Assembly: GCA_031841125.1 (NCBI GenBank)
Contig: CM063114.1
Coordinates: forward strand, 32,757,574-32,821,573
Length of the DNA stretch: 64,000 bases
Reading direction: 5' to 3'
From: Acanthococcus lagerstroemiae
Lineage: Eukaryota > Arthropoda > Insecta > Hemiptera > Eriococcidae
Below are positions 13,574-24,640 of this stretch, in pieces. The stretch's first letter is position 1. The number at the start of each line of letters is the position of its first letter. The position numbers and the translations under genes were made by a program. The notes beneath the pieces are model-generated. The model was not told the DNA's origin, searched no databases, and was given only the letters and a program-made list of their open reading frames with translations.

Positions 13574-13893
13574 GAAGATACTTTTGCAGTTCTTGACCGA
13601 AGAGCATCATTTATTTAAATTCGGTCAGCCAGGATTAAAAGTATTTCGGGGGTTGCTTCCGGCACGCGTGCGACACGGATTTAATCATCACGTAACAAAA
13701 GTTATGATACGGCTGTATAAACATCATCGAAAAGTAACTTTACGTGCAACTAAAGTTGGTGAAAAAGAGGGCCAACGTGACGCCAAAGTAGCTCTATTAC
13801 GAGCAAATTGAGATAAATTGTTTTGGCCGGATTACGACCGGATTAAGATGCATAAAGGAACGATTTGAACGCTGTGTCAACAAATTCGATACG

Positions 13894-14201
13894 CGTTATC
13901 GATAACGATTCAATGTGCAATGTAAATCGATACGCCGCCTTCCGGATTAACCCTTGTTTGTTTATTTATCGATGCTGGTAAACGAACCGATAAATCGATT
14001 GATAAAATTAATTTACAAGATCGGTCCAGCCTTACAAAGTATTAAATTACGGGGTTTCCCCATTTTTTATCGTTTTTTTTTTCTTTTCTTTTTCTTCCTT
14101 CTATGTACATTGATATACACCGTTCAGATTCTCGTTATACGGTAAATTAAGAGGTCAGGTGCCTACTCCACGGTAGGTGAGTAGGCTCACAGATTATCGA
14201 T
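13894..14201. promoter_or_regulatory. Cluster of five ATCGAT motifs (possible DREF/BEAF-like sites)
   Basis: ATCGAT occurs at 13898, 13926, 13968, 13994 and 14196; the first is the centre of a perfect 14-base palindrome at 13894-13907. In Drosophila, TATCGATA-type sites bind DREF and BEAF-32 at promoters and boundaries. The surroundings (about 13.6-14.7 kb) are CpG-rich and free of recognisable transposons. The function is inferred from motif density only. Confidence 0.3.
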
Positions 14202-15214
14202 ACAAACATAGGTAGTCTTCGTGGGTAAATTCGTAATCACGTTCGAGCGACAATCTCCAGGTTTACGAGACAATTTATTTCAGAACGCGCGGGTCTGACA
14301 CTACGTGTTTCTTGTAAAACATACAAAACACTTCTTGTATAGATTCCTATCTCGATTGTTCATTCCAAAAGTAACAATCTTCGCCAACGCGTGTAAGCCG
14401 AATGAAAAAATTTTATCACGATCGTAAGCGAGTGCCGAAGACTGACAATTAAAGCAGATAATCATCTGACGCGGAAAAAACCGCCGAAATTATTTTCATA
14501 ACTGGAGAAATTTTTTGTATCCGCAAATGTCGCGTTCTACAACCTTCTGGATTTGCTAGCTAGTACTGAATAGAAGATACACATCTCAACTTATATTCGA
14601 CTACATATTTGCATCTAGGAGCGACACACGACAGTAGCCGGAATTTGGCTTCGGTTTGGCAAACTGTATACGCGCTAGCCAGATGATATTAAGCGAATAC
14701 TTATTAGCAAAACAGGTACCTATAGGCATTTAAAAGAGGACACATTAAGAAAAACGGCGTGGGCGATAGTGGTCCTGGGTCAGCGGGACAGGAGTTATAG
14801 CAAGTGCCATCTTTGAATAGGTTTCGCCACTAAGCAGCTTGAAAAGGAAGTGAACCTGTTGAACAATTAAACCGAATTCTTCCAGTCTCGCAAGTTTTGT
14901 TCATTTCCAAAGGCCCCCCTAGAGGTTCCCATCATTTCTCGGCAGAAAGATGTATAAAGACTTAAAAGACCAGTATTACGGTATTTTCAACGCATATCTG
15001 CCTGACATTTTGCCTGTTTATCGCCTGAATCTGATAACCTAGTGAATTGGCGCATACAGGTCCCCCGCTAGAGGATGCATATGTGTGCGATAATGAAAAA
15101 AGATGAAACTATACCTTATTCTATTTCCCTGATAAGATGAAACGAGAATCAGCAGAATGCTTCGTTGATTTTGAATTATTTTTTGCTCTCCGAATCTACT
15201 CTTGCGATAATATA

Positions 15215-16760
15215 TTAGGATGTCAAGTTGCTAGGGGAAAAATAAAATATTAGAAAGTGAAAAAGACGAAAGTACTGAAAAGGTAAGAACACTAAAACTA
15301 AAGAATTACTCAGATAACCAGAAAACATCAAGGAGACTGGGAAAATACTGAAGAAGACAGGGCCGACAATAAAGCTTGAGAAGCCTGGAAAAAGCATAAG
15401 ACTGAGAAGAATAAAAATACTGCAGAAGAGAGAGAGAGAGAAAACAGTGAAGCCTGAATAAAATCGAAATTACTGAGAGAACTATGACGTCAGAAAAGAC
15501 TAGCAGGGCAATAAGATGTAAATATAAAAACTGAGAAGACTACGAAAATCGAAAAGGCTTAGAATATTGACAAAGAAAGGAACGAGAGAAATAAGGAGAA
15601 AAGACCACAAAAAGTGACATTATATTATAAAAAGTCTAATAAGGCTAGACTAATGATAAAAATAATAAAAATATTTGTACTGAAGAAGACACCGAAGATT
15701 GAACACGATAGAAAAGACAGAAGGACTTGAAAGACTATACGATAAGTTGAAATTTTTAGAGTCTTCTTAGTTTTTGCGGTCCTCTCCAGTATTTCCATTT
15801 TCTTGTAACCAGTAAGTAGGCAATGTTCCCTTTTCTATTTTTTGGCTTTCTCGATATTTTCAGTCTCCTTTGTCTTTTTACTTTTTTGTGTTCGTAATCA
15901 TTTAAATCTTTTTTTCACTTTTTTCAGTAATTCAAGGATCTTTCGCATTTTCATATTTTTATTCGTCATTCGTCATCTTTTCAGTCTACTCATCATTTCT
16001 TTCTATCAATCTTATCCGACTTCGACTTCCTAACAGTTTCAACTATATTCTACATTTTCAATTTTCCCACGAATTTATTTTCTTTTTTTTTGGTCAGTAG
16101 GCAGACCAATTTTTCATTTTTACTTTTCAGTTTTCTTACTTCATCCAGTCTTTTTTGATATTCGTGTTTTTTTCATTTTTTATGTATTCGCAAATCCTTG
16201 TTTTTTTACTCAGGCATTTCATCTTCTTCAATTTTTAGTGTCTTCTTGATCATTTTTAATTTCCTCAGGTTACTTTAGTCTTCTTGGCCTTTTCAATACT
16301 TGTTTTTGTAATGAATAATGATTTTCTTTTAATTCTTTTTATTCCTCGAAGAATTTTTTGCCTTCTTAGTCTTTTTGACATTCGTACCATTTTCAGTTTA
16401 CATTTGCTTTTTATTGACCTTCCAGTCTTTCCAGACTTCTAGACTTTTTAGTTTCAGTACTCCTCTCAGACTTACAAAATGTTGACGTTCATTCTCGATT
16501 CATCCGCAGTCTTGTGACCAGCTCCTACCCCCGATAGTAAGGATAATTCTCATTATTTTACTTCTTAGCTTTTTGGTCGTCTTCTAATTTTCTTATTCTA
16601 TCGACATTTTTTTCTTCAGCCTTTTTAGTCGTTTCGGTCTTCTTCGGTAAGTTTCTAAGTAGTTTTTCCGCTTGTCGTTTCTGTCTCCTTCGGCATTTTC
16701 CCGGTTTTCAGTTGTTTTTCTTTTTCAGTCTTCTGAGTTTTTAGTACAATATTATTGGTG
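15215..16760. repeat. Giant degenerate minisatellite with a purine-to-pyrimidine strand switch
   Basis: From about 15215 to 15745 the plus strand is purine-rich, with recurring words such as ACTGAGAAGAC and CTGAAAAG. From about 15750 to 16760 it is pyrimidine-rich with the complementary words (TTTTCAGTCTTCT and variants). The two halves therefore form an imperfect inverted arrangement of one degenerate repeat unit. A short GAGA run lies near 15428-15440. The open frames here are by-products of the skew. Confidence 0.7.
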
Positions 16761-18309
16761 TTTTCACCTATTAGTTGCACTTACTAATGTTTTTATGTAT
16801 TCATAAAATTGCACGTTCACATCATGATGTGGTGGGACGTATGGCAATGTACGCATGCCAAAGTGGCCCCTGAGAAACCGCACCCCCGGCCCCAGAAACT
16901 ACCCTGAGTATCGCATCAGTGGCCGGAGGAAACGTTCATACCATAAGCAGCACGAAAATACAAACGTAGAAACAGCCTTCTCTCCCCAAGCAAGTAGATA
17001 CAATATTTGCAAATGAAAGCGATTCCGCAGATTTGATGTGAAGTAAAAATTATCAAACGAGAAACTGATTTAAGTGATGCAGAATGAAAATCTAGCGCGT
17101 TCGTTTACAAAACGCCCGATCTGTATAAATATTTATTCTCGGTAGCTTGTTAACACCCTATTATTAAATGCTTGAGGGTACTCGACACGATTTTAAAGGC
17201 TCTCCAAACACACCTCCAACAAATTAGGGGATTTTGTATACTGTGTAGCACGACTATGTTAAAACTTGTTTGGTGTTTACCCATATAGCGTACAATGTGG
17301 CTCGAAAAATTATAACGTGGGTTGCGCCGTTCACCGGTGTGTGTATGTGTGTGTGTTGTGGCGAACTAACATCACGTTCACATTGCGCCTCCTTTATTCA
17401 TCCGGATATTCGGGTAAAATTAGTCTAAAAATTGTATAATTTTTACGGACCAGTTACCAACTTCTTAAATTCTTTCAAATTTTCCGCCTACTAAAGATTA
17501 ACGGCGAAAGACGTAGCTGGAGGTTGTGATTTTGATTCTTCGAAATCGATCCGTAAGGTACTCAAGAGTTCGATATTCAATACCGGAAACATTTTGTTGA
17601 AATTCAGTCGAACCACTTTTCACTTTATCTCCTATAAAACAACGACAAAGTAGGTGCAATCAATAATACAGAGATGAGTGAATTATTGTGTTGTTGGAAA
17701 TTAGTTCTTCCGATTTCATAACGAGTTTACTAACACTGCCCAAAATCGTAAAAATTTCACATTGAATATATAATGTTTTTATCCAAGACATTTACAGCTT
17801 TTATTTCGCAGACTTATCTAATTACTAACGCGTGCCGAAAATCGATATTCTCAACATCGAACTTACGAAATGTAATTAATCTTACTATCAAATAGATGAC
17901 ATCCGAGCTTTGCGAGTATATTCTCAGTTCACAAGCCTGCGCATAGTGCTTTCCCCTTTCCTCACAACAGAATCCATTAACCAGTAGGTACAGCATATGT
18001 ATATACGACGAAAATTTATATCCCACAAAAAACCGATCAACCTTCCGTATCAAGAGGGGCAAAAATATATCGAGGTAACAAATCGTGACGGGAAGGGGAT
18101 ATAATAGATTTTCTTTTTATCTTGGGAGGGCAGAATTTTTCCCAGGGAGGACATAGCTCTCATTGGTAGCTTCTTAAATGAAAAGAGAACATTAATAATG
18201 GAAAAAATTACCTTAAAATAAGACCGAGCCTAAAATGACATACTAGAGAAGTTATTATCAGCAAAGTTGTCCAGTGTGTAATCTAATTACACTCATTATT
18301 TACCTATAT
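16761..18309. other. Non-coding stretch, no gene recognised
   Basis: No coding family recognised. It contains a GT microsatellite near 17335-17356 and, at 16860-16910, a CCCC-rich patch that may be the outer edge of the preceding minisatellite element. Confidence 0.4.
17335..17356. repeat. (GT)n microsatellite
   Basis: Short interrupted GT run, directly visible. Confidence 0.85.
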
Positions 18310-20275
18310 GTGGTCACAATACAGTTTATCAAAATGAGGATGATGATGATAAGGTTATCAGTCTTACGACCGGTTTTATGCAGCTCTCCATTTCTCCCTA
18401 TTCTGTGGAAGTTCTTTCTATTTCATAATAACACTTATTTGACATCCTTCATTATCTGCTGAACATACAGGAATCTTTCTCGACCTACCCGTTACGATAT
18501 TCTATACTCAAAATCTGATCCATTCTATTAAAAAAATTTCCAAATCAATACTCCTTTCAGCTAATAAAACATTATCATATGCAAACCTGAGCATCTTTAC
18601 TCACTCTCCATGGATAGTGACACCTGCTTCAAATTTTTCTTTGATTTCTTTTATGGCCTCACTCTATGTACAGATTAAATAATAATAGAGATAAGGAGCA
18701 GCTTTGCCTTACATCTTTTTTTGTATTTGCCTCCCCTTTTTCTCCTTTATGCTTAATGTGGCCTTCTGTCCTTTATGTAAGTCTAACATAACCTATCTTT
18801 CTTTAAATTTTATTCCTATCTTTTTCAGAATACCAAACATTTTGTTCCATTTGACATTGTCAAAAGCTTTTTCAATATCAACAAATGTCATACGTGTATC
18901 CTGCCGCTTTTTGAGTCTCCCACCTACAATTAATCTCAAAGTTAACACTGCTTCCCTAGTACCTCTATGTTTTCTATATCCAAACTGATCATCTTTTAAT
19001 TCTGCATCTATTCCATTCTCAATTCTCCTGTAAATTCTCCTGGTTAATATTTTTGACGGGTGCGAAAGTATCTCATACACTCGTGAAGCTTTCCCTTTCT
19101 TTAAATCTCCCAAAGCTTTGTCGAATTCACCTCCTAAAATTGAGTCTCCCCTCTCATCTTCTTCCAATTCTTCCTCCTCCCCATTCTTATCTCTTCGTCC
19201 CAACTATTACTGTACAGTCCTTCTACATACTCTACCCACCTTTTCCCTTTTCCTTCACCTAAGTAAATAAGCTCTCCCTCCTTATTTGTTATAGTATCAC
19301 CTGCTTTCTTTCTTCTTTCTCTCAACTCCATTTTTACTTTTCTATAGGCCAAGTCTCTATCTTATTTTTTTCTTTCAATCATTCCTCCTTTGCCTTTCTA
19401 CACTCTCTCTTTATTTCATTCCTTAACTTTTAATAAGCTAATCTTACCTTCCCTATCGTTGGCATTCTGATGTTTTCTTCGTTCATCCATCTTTCTGAGG
19501 ATTTCCTCCTTCATTCATGGCTTATTTTCTTTTCTCTGAGTTTTACCTAGATTTTCTTCTGCTGACTTTAATATTCCTTTCTTTATTTTACCGCATTCTT
19601 CCTCCACACTGTTAATTTTCTATATTTTTTCAACTTCTAATTCTAATACCCATTCCCCAGTAACGGCTTGTCACCAAGGGGAATTAGACTATAACCCTTG
19701 TATCAAAAATAATTGATCAAGGAGGCCTATGTCCCAGTGGGTGGACCGAAACATCTGTTTCAAGGCTGTATTTATTTATTCTAATACAATATCCTCTTGA
19801 TATTTCCCACTAATATTAATATTTTCAAACTTTTTCAAATTCCATCTTTTTACCTCTTCTTTTCTACCAAGTTTCTTCAATTTAAGCCTGCATTTCATTA
19901 CTACAGAGTTATGATCACTGTCAATATCGACTCTTGGATAAGTTTTACAGTCTAATATTTGATTCCTAAAACGTTGTTTTTGTAATAATAAGTGTAATCA
20001 ATTTGATATCTACCTTCATTACCTGGACTCTTCCATGTACACCGTCTTCTAAAGTGATTTTTAAATTGAGTATTTCCTATAACTAAGTTATACTTCACAC
20101 AAAACTGTCTCTTCAGGTTCTCTAATTTTCCAACTCCATTCAAACTTCTTACATTCCAAGTTCCTGTTTTAATTGCGCCTTTCTTTTTAAAACTTTCCGA
20201 TGATGATCTTGCCTCAAGTAGCTCCAGCTTTTTATGTCCGGATAAATTATATACCAGTTGGGACGCCATCATCAG
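18310..20275 (-). pseudogene. Decayed non-LTR retrotransposon (endonuclease plus reverse transcriptase remnants)
   Basis: Read on the minus strand from 20275 downward, an AP-endonuclease start (IKTGTWNVRSLNGVGKLENL, near 20140) leads into a fragment with RRRCTWKSPG and YQIDY (near 20030) and an SDHNSVVMK block (near 19910) in another frame. The middle of the endonuclease is deleted. The reverse transcriptase follows with QFGYRKHRGTREAV (near 18980), FVDIEKAFDNVKWNKMF (near 18870), a VRQSCSLSLLLFNLYIE block (near 18690) and a catalytic box changed from FADD to FAYD (near 18570). A short WRAA-like C-terminal tail remains near 18380, after another large deletion. Multiple stops and frameshifts, a lost catalytic Asp and a nested insertion (19650-19777) show it is dead. 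Its sequence differs from the LINE at 1.7-3.1 kb, so two families are present. Confidence 0.87.
19650..19777 (+). mobile_element. 128-bp SINE-like insertion nested in the second LINE
   Basis: This block interrupts the LINE between the end of its endonuclease and its linker. It is flanked by a perfect 10-bp direct repeat, ATTCTAATAC, at 19640-19649 and 19778-19787. One end is a short TATTTATTT tail. A target duplication longer than 8 bp plus a simple A/T-rich tail suggests target-primed insertion of a short retroelement (SINE or truncated LINE end). I see no clear tRNA-type promoter boxes, so a 5'-truncated copy is likely. Confidence 0.65.
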
Positions 20276-21500
20276 TAATTAATATTTGGAAAAGCTACAT
20301 TTCCTGGAAAGAGATACTGTTGTAATTTTTCATTGCTTTCAATAGACCTCCTAGCAGCTTTTGGTCGCGATTTTAACAATATATAACCACATACAGAGTC
20401 TTTTTTTTTACGCCTAAGCCTCCTCACCACAACAAGGTATCACCCAAAAGGAGGTTATATCAACATAGCAACTTTCAAATATACTCGGCAATATTATTCG
20501 AATGGGTGTTCTAGGTGCTTTTGAATCATTTATTGTTTACATGATTTCTCAGGTTTATTAATATTCACGTCATTCAGTTTTACTTTGGAATTCTGTACTT
20601 AGAGCTCCTAAATTTCCTAAAATGATACGAAAGGATAGTTAGCTATTTCTTGGATCAATTACAAAAAATCCATTATCAACATATATTTCTACATGAGGAT
20701 AACCCTTTTCTTAAACCGAATGCGCTGGCAAATTATCCTGACAACGAACCTACTTGTTTGCCTGCTTTTGGTTTTGAAGAAGCTGACTGCTAATACATGG
20801 TGTCCATAGAAGAACAATTTATCTTTCAGAGTATTTTCCATTCTCACAATGGAAAATAGATAGTTTTCATGTAACGAGAATCGATGCAACAGTATTTTAG
20901 GGGGAAAAATTATAAATTATTTTCAGAATATCGCAAATAAATTTGGTAATTATGACAGAATTATGTACTTGATTCGAAATTCCAAGATCATAATATTTTG
21001 TGTAACAATCTCATCGTCACAATTTTTTCTGTTTTATGTGCGACAAGGCAACTCAAATTTTTGCCCATTTTTTGACGATCTGAATAACGAAATATCTTAC
21101 AGTAGAGAATTTAAATACTTATAGGGATTCCAAGATAATAGTTTGTAGAGAATTTTGCACATATTGGTATTTATTATTAATATGTAAACCATACAATTTA
21201 ACAAGACAAGTTTACTGTATTATTAAAACCCGTCCTAACAATCGTCCTTCCTGCACAACAATTATTCCCCATTGATTTTAATTGTTTAATTTTGTTCCAA
21301 AATTCTTTGCTGGTCGAAAAAGCTGGAATTGAAAACAGAAAATAATTAAGCTATAGTAAAACTAGATACTGAGGACACCCTTTACATCAACAGAACCGAT
21401 TTCGTGATTCTTATTTATTAGACATCAGAAGAAAGTTTTCTCCTGGCATGAAAAATAAGGATTCTATCGAAGCGGCGAAGAATATTTTCAACCGACTATA
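20276..21500. other. Non-coding stretch, no gene recognised
   Basis: AT-rich DNA without a recognisable gene. On the minus strand an acceptor-like pyrimidine tract ends in AG near 21332. It is followed by a 40-codon open stretch that stops before an AATAAA near 21170. This could be a terminal exon but has no recognisable protein motif. Confidence 0.35.
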
Positions 21501-21826
21501 TTACAGCTTTGCAAAATTGAGAGCGGGCAAACATACATTTATAAACTTATTATTCAGAATAACACTTTCCTGTTTAGGAGCTGAAATGGTATCATTAGTG
21601 CGAGACTCTCTGCATATTGTTTTCAAGCTACTTGAAGTAGACAGCTTAATGCGAAAACAAAATCGCTTTTTAGTGAGAACAATTCTGTGAATCCTCAATT
21701 TCAAAATTACTAGAAGCAAATGAGTAAGTGCATTGCTTATTGCTTTGGCACTATCTTCTTTTAGAAGTGAGCGAAAATCATGGATCTTATAAATAGCTTC
21801 TGCCATACTTGAAGAAACGGCAGATT
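21501..21826 (-). pseudogene. Possible insect odorant-receptor (7tm_6) C-terminal exon fragment
   Basis: A minus-strand open frame is preceded by a good 3' splice-acceptor sequence (T-rich tract ending in TTTTTCAG, just before 21826). Its first part, with AEAIYKIHDF, LLLVILKLRIHRIVLTKK and IKLSTSSSLKT, resembles by eye the region spanning the last transmembrane segments of insect odorant receptors, where AxY, RSQxPxxLTAxKF and LxTFxxxLKxSYS are typical. The aromatic SYS ending is absent, and after LKT the sequence (ICRESRTND) no longer fits, so a frameshifted or decayed copy is likely. No upstream receptor exons were recognised. It may also be a chance ORF. It lies on the same strand as opa and inside what would be its long first intron. 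Confidence 0.27.
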
Positions 21827-23239
21827 CTGAAAAAGAAAAAACCTGGCGGGATAAAAAGATAACGATCAATACTTGTTCCTTCTCAGAAGTTGATTCTTAA
21901 CATGTGGGAGTTCAATGCTATTGTTCTCTTAATCTTTAGAACTCGGTTATTTGGGACAAAAAAACTAATGGTATTTTTCGTCCTTAAAAGATTTTTATAA
22001 AACGAAGTTCTTCTCGAGTGCAGTTACTATAGAATGCCTACCAGTATTTTATGAATCCTGTTGTTTCTCAAATTTGAAAAACAGGATACCAACGTAGCTT
22101 AGATTTAAAAATCACTCCTGCAGACTGTTAACGCAAAGTTCAAGTCAGTTTAGGTCCCCACTCTAGAATAACGTTCTTTAATGTAATAATAATAGTAATA
22201 AGTTATTACTAATAACTGTGTAAATAGTTGGAACACTTCGAAGTAGCTTCCATACCTTACATGAGAAATTGAAAAAAAAAATAATAATAATATGTTTAAT
22301 TCGCCTCTTCAGACAGAAGCGGTATACAGAAAACCTAAATTCGTATAAACCGATACGCCAAAATCTAATCAAAATGTTATCAGTCTTCGAAAAGAGCTCC
22401 CTCCATTCTCTCATTTTTGATTATAGAGCTGAACGAATCGTCAAAATATTTCGGTTAACATCTCGTCCGACACAAATGGCTACAGACTGGTTTTAGTTTT
22501 GAATATCGTACTTGAATTTCTTTTTCATATTAACTTCAAGCCGTCATACTCCTGCAAAGGCTTGGCAATTTCATTAGTCTGAATGATCTTAAGAGCTTCA
22601 TTTCAAGGGCAGTGGAACGCCGCTCGCTGTTCTAGCACATTTATAACCATTGGCTTTATTGGGCCATTCCCCTGAAAATCAATTCTTTGTTACCATCATA
22701 CCATCATTAGATAGTCAAGCGGAGTTGACTCATTCCAAGAAGATTTTTTTCACGTTTAAACGTACCCGTACAAACTATTTCTTTTACTTTTCTGGATGCT
22801 TAAGAAGCAGATAAGTCTTTATCTATAACATAACCCATTTGATGAAATATTTTTTCTCTCAAACTGGGCCGCGTGTGTAAAGAATACCAGTCTATTGAAT
22901 TTCATCCATTAAATATTAAGGCTAAGTGATACAAACGTCAAATACGTTGCGAGGTAGGAAAAGTAGGTATTGGCAAAAACATGCAAATAGTAACGAATTC
23001 AAACATAAGGTAATGCGGGAAATACGCGCCTTATAGCCTCCACATGAAGAGAGAAAACTATTTACAGAACGAAGAATATATGAGGACATTTCAGGACTTA
23101 CGACTACTCAATTTGGCATCAGCGTAAGAGGTGGTCTAGACTCTAGAGGTTGCAAATTACGAAACCTTTTCTGGGACTTTGAAGCCAGCGATCTATGGTT
23201 TAACCGCAAATAATGATAATCAACGTGGTATCGACTCAC

Positions 23240-24035
23240 CCGTGTGCGTTCTTTTATGGATCTTCAAATTCTCGGACCTCGCGAACACTTTGCCGCAATT
23301 CGCGAACGGACACTTGAAAGGCTTCTCACCGGTATGCACTCTGATATGATTCACCAATTTGTACTTGGCCTTAAAAGGTCTGCCGTTACGCGGACACTGC
23401 TGCCAAAAGCAGGCGTGCGTGGTGCACTCTGGTCCACCGACATGGTCCATCGTCAGATGGCTAACGATGTCCTGCATCGATGTGAACATCTTGCCGCAAG
23501 TTTTGCGAGCACCCGCCGGCTGGTCAATCCACAGACAGGTCATCTCCATTTTATCCGTTCTGTTGGGAATGTATCGAAAAAACGCTCCGTGCGGAGGCGC
23601 CATGTGGTGGTGGTTGTACTGGAAGGCGTCTTGAGGATATGCTTCGGTTCGAGGATACGGATAGATGCTGTGGTGCGACTGGTGGTGATGGTGCATCAGC
23701 GTATCGTCCAGGTGATGCGGAATATTGGGGAAGAAAACCTCGCTTCCGCTACCCGGACTCGAGCCCATCGAGCTGAACTCGTTGTGGTCCCATCGTTTCA
23801 GCAGTTCACGAGGGTAGCTCGCTGGATGAGTATTCAGATGACTCATCGGATGGCCGTACGTATTCGGCGTGCCGTGGTGGTAGTGGTGGCCGTGATGAAA
23901 ATGATCTTGAGCTAGCATTTGAGTGTCGTCTTGCGAAGACGGCGGAGGAGGACTCGATTTGATATTGATACCCATGCTGGCGGTCAAATTGGTATCCATA
24001 AACGGGTTTAACATTTTAGCGTTTTTCTGGTGCAT
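23240..24035 (-). CDS. opa: Odd-paired (Zic family) zinc-finger transcription factor, first coding exon
   Basis: Encodes the N-terminal part (about 266 residues) of the arthropod Zic protein Odd-paired, a nuclear C2H2 zinc-finger transcription factor. In insects it acts in segmentation, midgut and head development. Visible parts: an N-terminal MLNPFMD motif (residues 8-14), His-rich tracts (47-54, 115-122, 142-144), a PRELLKRW stretch (75-82) that may be a diverged ZOC motif, and a ZF-NC box AFFRYIP just before the fingers. Then come ZF1 (Cys167, Cys180, His193, His198, with the Zic-specific long spacing), ZF2 (Cys209, Cys214, His230, His234) and ZF3 (Cys242, Cys247, His260, His264). The exon ends after the first base of the Gly codon in HTG, at ACACGG followed by GTGAGT; vertebrate ZIC1 is split at the same place. 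Reading through the intron would stop at 23220. A TAG at 24042-24044 closes the frame upstream, so translation starts at Met1 (24035) or Met8 (24014, better AAAATG context). ZF4-5 and the C-terminus are not in this exon. Confidence 0.96.
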
Positions 24036-24315
24036 TCCCCGCTAACTCTGTTCGGCTCTTCCGACCTTTGACAACGTTCATATCATGTATTTCAACGTAG
24101 ATCGACGAGGACACAAATAATAGACGGGTTTGATTCGTTCGCCAGTGCGCGGGTTAATGTCACAACTTTTATAATTCACATATTTGTACTAACGAAAACA
24201 CTATTCGTATTGACCGGTACAGAAACGATAACGACAAAACAAAATACGTGTTCATCGTGGAGCCTTCAAACTAAAATTCACAAATCGGCAAAAAATCGCG
24301 AGCAACAACTCGGTT
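24016..24315 (-). promoter_or_regulatory. Putative opa 5' leader with upstream ORFs
   Basis: Between the predicted start site (24315) and the coding start, the minus strand holds several upstream ATGs. One opens a 28-codon ORF (24255 to stop 24169-24171), and two are followed almost at once by TGA. A fourth, at 24081, opens a 21-codon ORF that runs out of frame across Met1 and stops with TAA at 24016-24018, one base before the ATG of Met8. The arrangement suggests control of translation by upstream ORFs and reinitiation at Met8. This is inferred from sequence only; the transcript boundary is a prediction. Confidence 0.45.
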
Positions 24316-24350
24316 GAAAAAGTGGCCCAATTTTCGAAACTATATATTTA
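24314..24350 (-). promoter_or_regulatory. Candidate opa core promoter (TATA plus initiator)
   Basis: On the minus strand a TAAATATATA sequence (24350-24341) lies about 30 bases upstream of TTTCAACC, whose A is at 24315. That is the usual TATA-to-start spacing. The initiator matches only loosely the arthropod TCAGT consensus, and I see no DPE. The position fits a 280-base leader for opa. Confidence 0.35.
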
Positions 24351-24640
24351 ACTTGGAAACGAAAATAAATAAATTATACCTTTAGGGCGCTTTTTGAAAT
24401 TTAAGATGATAAGAAAAAGGAGAAGAAAAATTCGCGATATCCGTTAAGTTTATCACAGCAGGTCTTACGATCCGACGGCGTTATCACACTAGGGAACCCC
24501 GTACGACGACTAAAGCAAAAATATTCGGTACAAGAACTTGCCGGAGTGTCGACTTCATAGGAGGGATGAAACAACACCCATGTTTCTGTTGAACGCGAAC
24601 AAGACCCCCTACTTCAGAAAGATTGTTGCCAACATGGCCT

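Noticed and set aside
23244..23915. 223-codon plus-strand frame opposite opa
   Set aside because: It is the antisense shadow of the conserved zinc-finger exon; the Arg- and Val-rich composition comes from reversed His and Cys codons.
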